64,000 nt of DNA from Anaerolineaceae bacterium (GTDB lineage Bacteria > Chloroflexota > Anaerolineae > Anaerolineales > Anaerolineaceae). Location: the NCBI GenBank assembly GCA_011620555.1, contig WOYY01000039.1, positions 26,985-90,984 on the forward strand, given 5' to 3'. Positions within the stretch are counted from its first letter, which is position 1; each line of letters begins with the position of its first letter. Positions 58,152 through 64,000 of the stretch are shown piece by piece. Position numbers and translations under genes: made by a program. The notes under the pieces are model-generated. The model was not told the origin of the DNA. It saw only the letters and a list, made by a program, of their open reading frames with translations, and ran no database searches.

Positions 58152-59060
58152 ATGATCAAAGTAAAAGTTCCACCAATAAAGAGTCAAGGAATAAAAACTA
58201 AGCTGGTTCCAACAATTGTTGATTTAATTAAATGGGATTTTTCAGGTATATGGATTGAGCCATTTGTTGGATCAGGGGTTGTTGGATTTAATGTGCGCCC
58301 ACAACGAGCTATATTTTGTGATACAAACCCTCATATTATTAACTTCTATAATTCTATAAAAAATGGGGAGCTTACTTCAATCAAAGCAAGAAAATTCTTG
58401 GAGAGCGAGGGCAAAAAACTTTCATTGCATGGTGCTGATTATTATTATGAGGTTAGAGAGAGGTTTAATGCCTTAGGAAAGCCGTTGGACTTTTTATTTC
58501 TGAACAGATCTTGTTTCAATGGGATGATAAGATTCAATGGCAATGGAGAGTTTAATGTACCTTTTGGTCATAAGCCTAATAGATTTGCTCCTGCTTACAT
58601 AACAAAAATTGTAAATCAAATTGCTTATGTGGAAGATGCATTGAAATTTTTTGATTGGGAGTTTGTTACACAGGGTTTTGAAAAAAGCTTAATTTCATCA
58701 CAGCCAAATGATTTTATCTACTGCGATCCCCCATACATTGCAAGACATTCTGATTATTTCAATAGCTGGGATGAAATTAAAGAAAACAAACTTCATAAAT
58801 TACTTTCTAAGGTAGATGCCAAGTTTATTTTATCAACTTGGCATAGTAATGAATATAGAGTCAATCCTTTTATTGAAAATTTAACGATAAATTATTTCGT
58901 GGTGACAATTGAACATTTTTATCACATTGGTGCCAAAGAAAAGAATAGAAAACCTATGTTAGAGGCTTTGGTAATGAATTATGCACCTGAAATAAGTTAT
59001 GAGTTGGAGATAGAAGAACAGTTAAAATTGTTTGATAAAGGTAATCGCTATCAAACATGA
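58152..59060 (+). CDS. DNA adenine methyltransferase (D12 class), M.EcoRV-like
   Basis: This 302-residue enzyme protects the site cut by the neighbouring nuclease. It starts VKVPPIKSQGIKTKLVP as M.EcoRV does, has the SAM motif WIEPFVGSGVVGFN (about 34-47), LDFLFLNRSCFNGMIRFN, catalytic YCDPPYIARH (Asp192-Tyr195) and EHFYHIGAKEKNRKPM. Both GC content and codon use match the endonuclease gene and not the chromosome. No control (C) gene is visible beside the pair. Expected modification: N6-methyladenine in GATATC, by analogy. Confidence 0.94.
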   Translation: MIKVKVPPIKSQGIKTKLVPTIVDLIKWDFSGIWIEPFVGSGVVGFNVRPQRAIFCDTNPHIINFYNSIKNGELTSIKARKFLESEGKKLSLHGADYYYEVRERFNALGKPLDFLFLNRSCFNGMIRFNGNGEFNVPFGHKPNRFAPAYITKIVNQIAYVEDALKFFDWEFVTQGFEKSLISSQPNDFIYCDPPYIARHSDYFNSWDEIKENKLHKLLSKVDAKFILSTWHSNEYRVNPFIENLTINYFVVTIEHFYHIGAKEKNRKPMLEALVMNYAPEISYELEIEEQLKLFDKGNRYQT

Positions 59061-59282
59061 GTTTACATAATCAAATCAATTTCTTAAAAGCGACAAGATC
59101 GTTGTGGGAGGTTTGTTCTAAAATGATAAATTTAATAAAAAAGCCCCTTTATTTTCGAGAAGAAAGCTATTTTAATTAAAAAAAGGCTATCGGCTTTATA
59201 AGCCATTGATTGTTTTATATTAAGTTAATAGCAATTCGGTAAAGTAAATCATGAAGAAAGAAATTTAAAAAAAGGAGTGAAC
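59061..59282. other. AT-rich spacer, right edge of the restriction-modification island
   Basis: AT-rich DNA without a gene; the composition returns to that of the host at about 59283. I see no integrase, tRNA or target-site duplication. Confidence 0.5.
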
Positions 59283-59711
59283 ATGATCAAACGAAAATCC
59301 ACAGCCGTATGGCAAGGCAACTTGAAGGATGGCAAGGGTAACCTGGCGCTGGGCAGCGGCGCTTTTGAAGGGCAATATTCCTTCACCTCCCGTTTTGAGG
59401 AGGGCAAAGGCACCAACCCCGAGGAGCTGATCGCAGCCGCGCATGCCGGTTGCTTCTCGATGGCCCTCAGCGCGGACTTGAGCAATGCCGGTTACACCGT
59501 GGACGAGGTGAAGACCGAAGCGGTCATCTCAATGGATCAGGCGGATGGCGGTTTCAAGATCCTCAGCAGCAAGCTGATCACCACGGCCAAGGTCCCCGGG
59601 ATCTCCGAGGATGAATTCATGAAGTTCGCCGAGGGCGCTAAGCAGAACTGCCCGGTTTCCAAAGCCCTGGGTGCGATCGAACTGGAACTGGATGCCACCC
59701 TGGTGAAGTGA
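59283..59711 (+). CDS. OsmC-family peroxiredoxin
   Basis: This 142-residue protein has the two redox cysteines of OsmC/Ohr proteins, Cys57 in HAGCFSMAL and Cys123 in QNCPVSKAL, and the N-terminal phrase STAVWQGNLKDGKG. OsmC reduces organic hydroperoxides with thiol donors in the cytoplasm. AAAGGAG is placed six bases before the ATG. Monocistronic with a terminator behind. Confidence 0.93.
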   Translation: MIKRKSTAVWQGNLKDGKGNLALGSGAFEGQYSFTSRFEEGKGTNPEELIAAAHAGCFSMALSADLSNAGYTVDEVKTEAVISMDQADGGFKILSSKLITTAKVPGISEDEFMKFAEGAKQNCPVSKALGAIELELDATLVK

Positions 59712-59746
59712 TAATTAAGCTCAACGATTAAGTTTAAAAAATGAGG

Positions 59747-59782
59747 AAGGGGCTGTCCCAAGAGTATGAGACAGTTCCTTTT
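59747..59782 (+). terminator. Terminator after osmC
   Basis: AAGGGGCTGTC pairs with GACAGTTCCTT and is followed by TT. Confidence 0.7.
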
Positions 59783-59850
59783 CAGGGCGGGCACAGCTCT
59801 TGACAGAGGCACGGAGGCCCGCCGCTACAGAGCAATAGGGGTGAAACGAT

Positions 59851-59878
59851 AAAAAAAGGCGGCCGTTTGCGGCCGCCT
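59851..59878 (-). terminator. Terminator of the minus-strand pair at 59903-60726
   Basis: On the minus strand AGGCGGCCG-CAAA-CGGCCGCCT is followed by a run of T, directly past the stop at 59903. Confidence 0.85.
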
Positions 59879-59902
59879 AAAATTTTAACAAACAGGTAAG
59901 GT

Positions 59903-60373
59903 TCAGGGAGAATCAGCTTCCAAGGGATTCTCCGCTTCGGCCTGCAGGGCGGCGGCCAACAGGGCCAAGGCCCGGGCATCCTCAGCTTCCCCCGCGGCCA
60001 ACATCTGCTGGGCCTGGGTGCCGAGGGCGAAGACGGCATCCTCATCCCGCAGCAGGGCCAGGCGGCTTTCGGCCCGCGCCAGATCGCCCGTGGCGGCGTA
60101 GGCCTGGGCAATCGTCGCCCGGTAGAGGTCTTTGTAATCCGCCCGCAGGGTGGCCGGTTCGGTGTCGCTGTAGACCACGGGGTTGACCCACCAGGCATAG
60201 AGCAGCCCCAGCAGGAAACCAAGGATCAGTCCGGTCAGCAGATACCAGGGGAAAAGCCCGGGTTCAGCTGGTTCCGCCGGCTGCGAAACCTTGACATGCG
60301 GCGGGCGGGGGTCAGCCACCCGGATCTGGCGGGTCTCCTGGGAATCCTCCAATTTACGCCATTCGCTGCTCAT
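59903..60373 (-). CDS. Single-pass membrane protein, paralogue of upstream gene
   Basis: This 156-residue protein has a cytosolic N-terminus, one membrane helix (about 41-62), then WWVNPVVYSDTEPATLRADYKDLYRATIAQAYAATGDLARA, which aligns with the same region of the upstream gene, and a helical TPR-like tail. The WVxPVxYxxTxPxxLRxDYK phrase recurs, in my recollection, in Chloroflexi proteins of unknown function. It overlaps the upstream gene by four bases. It may act in assembling or counting an envelope complex; no evidence for a specific role. Confidence 0.7.
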   Translation of the reverse strand: MSSEWRKLEDSQETRQIRVADPRPPHVKVSQPAEPAEPGLFPWYLLTGLILGFLLGLLYAWWVNPVVYSDTEPATLRADYKDLYRATIAQAYAATGDLARAESRLALLRDEDAVFALGTQAQQMLAAGEAEDARALALLAAALQAEAENPLEADSP

Positions 60374-60726
60374 TGCGCCTCTGCCAGCGTTGCGGCGACG
60401 GCCTGCCTCAGGTCTGCCATCAGCTGCAGGTCCTTGGGCGGGTACTGGTTTTCCTGCGCAAAGGCCAGGGCTTCATCCAGGGTTTGCAGGACGGGGCCTT
60501 CCCCCAGGTAGCTCAGGCGCGCCATCGCCATCACTGGGTCGCCTTCGGCCGGGTAGATCTCCGCCGCCATCAGGACATAGTCGGTCTTGAAGCCCAGTCC
60601 GAGCGACTGGGGGCCCGTGTCGGTGGATTGGACAGGGTTCACCCCCCAGCCATAGGCCACGCCGGCCGCGATCCCCACCGCGACCATCAGGATGAAGAAA
60701 ATCAGGCGGCGTCTGCGTCGTTCCAA
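60370..60726 (-). CDS. Single-pass membrane protein, first of a paralogous pair
   Basis: This 118-residue protein starts with a polybasic MERRRRR, one membrane helix (about 8-27), then YGWGVNPVQSTDTGPQSLGLGFKTDYVLMAAEIY, parallel to the downstream gene, and an Ala-rich helical end. It begins one base before the urocanate hydratase stop region (2-base gap), so it probably follows hutU in one transcript although no functional link is evident. Confidence 0.7.
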   Translation of the reverse strand: MERRRRRLIFFILMVAVGIAAGVAYGWGVNPVQSTDTGPQSLGLGFKTDYVLMAAEIYPAEGDPVMAMARLSYLGEGPVLQTLDEALAFAQENQYPPKDLQLMADLRQAVAATLAEAQ

Positions 60727-60727
60727 A

Positions 60728-62386
60728 TTACTTCTCCTTCAGCATTGGCATTTTGAGGCCGAAACGCCTGGCGGCATCCATGGCCTCATCATAGCCCGCG
60801 TCGGCGTGCCGCACAATGCCCAGGCCGGGGTCTCCCGTCAGGACGCGTTCCAGCCGTTTGGCGGCCTCGGGCGTGCCGTCGGCGACGATCACCTGGCCGG
60901 CATGCTGGCTGAAACCGATGCCCACGCCGCCGCCATGATGGAAGGATACCCAGGTCGCGCCATTGACCGCGTTGAGCAGGGCGTTGAGGATCGGCCAGTC
61001 GCTGACCGCGTCCGTGCCGTCCTTCATTGCTTCCGTCTCCCGGTTGGGCGAGGCGACGGAGCCGGAGTCCAGATGGTCCCGGCCGATCACGATCGGCGCG
61101 GAGACTTTGCCTTCCGCAACCAGTTGGTTGAAGGCCAGGCCGGCCTTGGCCCGTTCGCCATAGCCCAGCCAGCAGATCCGGGACGGCAGACCCTGGAAGG
61201 GGACTTTTTCGCGGGCCAGATCCAGCCAGCGGTGGAGGTGTTCATCTTCCGGGAAAAGTTCCTTGATCACCCGGTCGGTTTCATAGATGTCCTCGGGGTC
61301 GCCGGAGAGCGCCACCCAGCGGAAGGGGCCTTTGCCTTCGCAGAACAGGGGGCGGATGTAGGCTGGGACGAAACCGGGGAAGTTGAAGGCATCGGTCACG
61401 CCGTAATCGAAGGCCCGCTGGCGGAGGTTGTTGCCATAGTCGAAGACCTCAGCGCCTTTCTTTTGCAGATCCAGCATGGCCTGCACATGGGCCGCCATCG
61501 AGGCCTGGGATTTTTGGGCATATTCCGCGGGGTCCTGTTTTCGCAGGGCGTCCGCTTCGGCCAGGGTCAACCTGGCCGGGATATAGCTCATCAGGTCGTG
61601 CGCGGGGGTCTGGTCCGTGACCACGTCCGGCACCACGCCCCGGATCACCAGTTCAGGGTAGATCTCGGACGCGTTGCCGATCAGGCCGATCGACTTAGGT
61701 TCTTCCTTGTTCAGCGCTTCTTCCACCAGGGTCATGGCTTCTTCGAGGTCATCCACCACCGTGTCCACATAGCCGATCTCCAGCCGCCGCCGGGCGCGTT
61801 CGGGGTCCACTTCCACAATCAGACCGACGCCGCCATTCATCGTGATCGCCAGCGGCTGGGCGCCGCCCATCCCGCCCAGTCCGGCCGTCAGCACGAACCT
61901 GCCTTTCAGCGAGGGCCAGCCGCGCTGCTGGGCCAGGGATGCCAGGGTCTCATAGGTGCCCTGGAGGATGCCCTGAGTGCCGATGTAGATCCAGGAGCCG
62001 GCCGTCATCTGACCGTACATGATGAGGCCTTTGGCCGCAAGCTCATCGAAATGCTCCTGGGTCGCCCAGTGCGGGACGAGGTTGGAATTGGCGATCAGCA
62101 CGCGGGGGGCGTCCGGGTGGGTCTTGAAGACGGCCACCGGTTTGCCGGATTGCACCAGCAGGGTCTCATCTTCTTCCAGCTCTTTGAGGGTTGCCAGGAT
62201 GGCATCGAAAGCCTCCCAGGAGCGGGCCGCCTGTCCCCGCCCGCCATAGACCACCAGATCATCCGGTCGTTCGGCCACTTCCGGGTCCAGGTTGTTCTGG
62301 ATCATGCGGAAGGGGGCCTCAGTGAGCCAGGATTTGCAGGTCAGTTGGGAGCCGCGGGGGGCGCGTACGGGGCGGGGTTTGGACAT
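60728..62386 (-). CDS. hutU: Urocanate hydratase
   Basis: This 552-residue enzyme converts urocanate to imidazolonepropionate in histidine breakdown, using bound NAD. Strong matches include [42 protein letters not shown], the NAD-binding [23 protein letters not shown] (FDYGNNLR) and the active-site phrase [17 protein letters not shown]. The length is normal. The ATG at 62386 has AAGGAGG in front. No other hut gene is in the window; the adjacent dehydrogenase-like gene is divergent. Confidence 0.97.
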   Translation of the reverse strand: MSKPRPVRAPRGSQLTCKSWLTEAPFRMIQNNLDPEVAERPDDLVVYGGRGQAARSWEAFDAILATLKELEEDETLLVQSGKPVAVFKTHPDAPRVLIANSNLVPHWATQEHFDELAAKGLIMYGQMTAGSWIYIGTQGILQGTYETLASLAQQRGWPSLKGRFVLTAGLGGMGGAQPLAITMNGGVGLIVEVDPERARRRLEIGYVDTVVDDLEEAMTLVEEALNKEEPKSIGLIGNASEIYPELVIRGVVPDVVTDQTPAHDLMSYIPARLTLAEADALRKQDPAEYAQKSQASMAAHVQAMLDLQKKGAEVFDYGNNLRQRAFDYGVTDAFNFPGFVPAYIRPLFCEGKGPFRWVALSGDPEDIYETDRVIKELFPEDEHLHRWLDLAREKVPFQGLPSRICWLGYGERAKAGLAFNQLVAEGKVSAPIVIGRDHLDSGSVASPNRETEAMKDGTDAVSDWPILNALLNAVNGATWVSFHHGGGVGIGFSQHAGQVIVADGTPEAAKRLERVLTGDPGLGIVRHADAGYDEAMDAARRFGLKMPMLKEK

Positions 62387-62657
62387 TTTTTCCTCCTTGG
62401 TGAGCAGGTGATTTTTTGGGATCATGGGTTAAATTATATGACGATTTTGGGCGGGGTTAGGGGATGATGGATAACTTTCACCCAACCCATCCGGTATAAT
62501 TATTTTGCCGTTTACTCAATTATGATCAAGCGCAAATTAGAACGTCCAGATATCCCGACCCAGGCGGGCAAGGCAGCATTGTCAGACCTTGAGGATTTTC
62601 GCGGGCTGCGCCTTGTCAGATCAAGACATAATACAATTTCATAGAGAAAGGTTTCGA

Positions 62658-63818
62658 ATGACTCCCCCCAAATCTATCGGCTTCCCGCGCATGCTGGAAG
62701 AGGCAGGTGAAAAACGTGTTTTTATGCCCGATTTTATCCAGATGCTGGCTGGATTGGGCTTTAGGGTGGTGATTGAGGAAGGCTACGGTTCCCGTTCGGG
62801 TTTTGATAAGGCGGATTTCCGCCAGGGGAATATCTTAGTATCGTTTGGCAATCGCCAGGAAGCTTTCGATCAGGATGTGGTGATGGTTCTGCGGGCGCCT
62901 GAAAATGACTTTGACCGGATGAAACCGGGGACCACCTTGATCTCCATGCTCCATTATCCGACCCATCCGAACCGGATTCCCAGGTATAAAGAGTTGGGGC
63001 TTAAGCCCATTTCGCTTGACAGCATTGTCAATGATAACGATGTGCGCTTGGTGGAGAATATGAGAGCCGTTGCGTGGAACGGCCTTGAGGTGGCTTATGG
63101 CCTGCTGGAGGAACATTGGCCGGGTCTCATCCGGCCGGACGGCAGACCGATCCGCAACCTCCTTTTGGGAACGGGGATGGTGGGCAAACACGCTGTGGAT
63201 GCCGCTGTGCACCTTGGCAATATTGAACGGAACAACGAACACATCGAAAGAGGGGGGCCGGGCGCAACCTCCCGGGCTGTGGGCCGGAACCTGACCCATC
63301 ATGACGAAGAAATGATCTCCCTGCTGAAGAAGACGGATATTCTGATTGACGCCACCCAGCGGCGGAACCCCGCGGAACCGGTGATCCCGAATAAGTGGAT
63401 TCAGTACCTGCCGGATCACGCCATCCTTGTTGATCTGTCCGTTGACCCCTATATTCCGACGACTGAACCGCCGGTTGTCCGCGGTATTGAAGGTATCCCG
63501 AAGGGCAATCTCGATAAATATGTCTTCCGCCCGGAAGATGAAGATTGGGAGAACACAGTCGCAGCCGGTGTGCCCACCGAACATCGCCGGACCGCGGTCA
63601 CCTGTTACTCCTGGCCAGGTTTCCATCCCGCGGCCTGTATGAACCATTACGGTCAGCAGCTCAACCCGATGATGCCGGTTCTTTTTGAGAAGGGCTATGA
63701 TGGGCTTTCGCTGGAAGGCGGTTACTTTGAGCGCGCCCTCTACCGGGGGACCCTCAAAGCCTGGGAGAGCCAGGGCGAACCCCAGTTTATCTGGAATGGG
63801 GACCATTCCCTGAGTTAG
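62658..63818 (+). CDS. Alanine dehydrogenase/transhydrogenase-family NAD enzyme
   Basis: This 386-residue protein matches the AlaDH/PNT family: a N-terminal catalytic domain (about 8-150, IGFPRMLEEAGEKRVFMPDF) and a Rossmann domain with LLLGTGMVGKHAVDAAVHLG (about 170-190) and DILIDATQRRNP. The best-known members oxidise alanine to pyruvate or lysine-like amino acids; the unusual mid region suggests a distinct subfamily. The start at 62658 has AAAGG in front. It is divergent from hutU, with 270 bases between. Confidence 0.75.
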   Translation: MTPPKSIGFPRMLEEAGEKRVFMPDFIQMLAGLGFRVVIEEGYGSRSGFDKADFRQGNILVSFGNRQEAFDQDVVMVLRAPENDFDRMKPGTTLISMLHYPTHPNRIPRYKELGLKPISLDSIVNDNDVRLVENMRAVAWNGLEVAYGLLEEHWPGLIRPDGRPIRNLLLGTGMVGKHAVDAAVHLGNIERNNEHIERGGPGATSRAVGRNLTHHDEEMISLLKKTDILIDATQRRNPAEPVIPNKWIQYLPDHAILVDLSVDPYIPTTEPPVVRGIEGIPKGNLDKYVFRPEDEDWENTVAAGVPTEHRRTAVTCYSWPGFHPAACMNHYGQQLNPMMPVLFEKGYDGLSLEGGYFERALYRGTLKAWESQGEPQFIWNGDHSLS

Positions 63819-63839
63819 GGGCCAATTGAAATAAAAAAC

Positions 63840-63872
63840 ACCCGGTTAGCGGAACGATGGCTGACCGGGTTT
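63840..63872 (+). terminator. Terminator after the dehydrogenase gene
   Basis: ACCCGGTTAGC pairs with GGCTGACCGGGT around GGAACGAT. The T-tail is short. Confidence 0.7.
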
Positions 63873-64000
63873 GGGGTTAAGGGCTTGGCCTGGTCATTTC
63901 TTTTTGAAAAGCAGCCACGGGAAAACAACACGGGAAAACAAAAGGCTGTCATTCGCGAGTAATTATGTCATAAGATTCGACAAATAAAAATGTCAGTATC

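Noticed and set aside
60692..62467. 591-codon open frame on the plus strand
   Set aside because: It is antisense to hutU, which is certain from its motifs.

Overview
The window is a moderately GC-rich, gene-dense piece of a bacterial chromosome. The gene set suggests a Chloroflexota bacterium, most likely class Anaerolineae. Supporting items are a VanW-type and an LCP envelope protein, many lipobox lipoproteins, a solo Cas4-like nuclease next to a translin homologue, a short alpha-glucan phosphorylase, and a very large propeller sensor kinase. No rRNA gene, phage module or CRISPR array is present, so this placement is inference from gene content.

Layout. 0-5 kb: FkbM methyltransferase (cut by the edge), PlsC-like acyltransferase, GH13 glycosidase, TetR regulator with its palindromic operator, nitroreductase and a broken OsmC-like gene. 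4.95-5.33 kb: no credible gene, but every element expected of a chromosomal replication origin: an AT-rich inverted repeat, a DnaA-trio tract with a GC-rich spacer and DnaA boxes, and three perfect TTATCCACA boxes spaced 20-21 bp. 5.4-10.8 kb: nucleotidyltransferase with deoxynucleoside kinase, a cysteine-type CcmE, and a tandem M28 peptidase pair of which one has lost its catalytic centre. 10.8-14.8 kb: a decayed, AT-richer block with lipoprotein and membrane genes, a gene interrupted by an in-frame TGA, duplicated fragments, flanking 41-42 bp direct repeats, and a fetB/ybbM-like gene that seems to have been split by the insertion.

14.8-27.2 kb: envelope genes (VanW, Trm112, LCP), a marR plus heterodimeric ABC exporter operon, DegV, two SIMPL lipoproteins, and glutamate dehydrogenase behind a leader with a hairpin and a small ORF. 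27.7-29.8 kb: a compact minus-strand operon ssb - DUF3467 - translin - split membrane Cas4-like nuclease. 29.9-39.6 kb: lipoprotein esterase divergent from tRNA-Pro(TGG), ALG5-like glycosyltransferase, RNase HII, a two-gene NAD synthetase, SWIM protein, aldo/keto reductase, methyltransferase. 39.8-44.2 kb: a 1241-residue propeller sensor kinase with its NarL-type regulator. 44.6-54.5 kb: transglutaminase-fold protein, two DinB proteins, MgtC, DUF2779 nuclease, HAD and isochorismatase hydrolases, glucan phosphorylase. 54.7-59.1 kb: HerA-like ATPase followed by a clearly AT-rich, horizontally acquired restriction-modification pair closely resembling EcoRV and its methylase. 59.3-64 kb: OsmC, a tandem paralogous membrane pair, urocanate hydratase and an alanine-dehydrogenase-like enzyme.

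Most interesting: the probable oriC away from dnaA, the ssb/DUF3467/translin/Cas4 operon, the EcoRV-type island, the CXXXY CcmE, and the fetB-splitting insertion. All calls come from reading the sequence and remembered family features; no database search was run.
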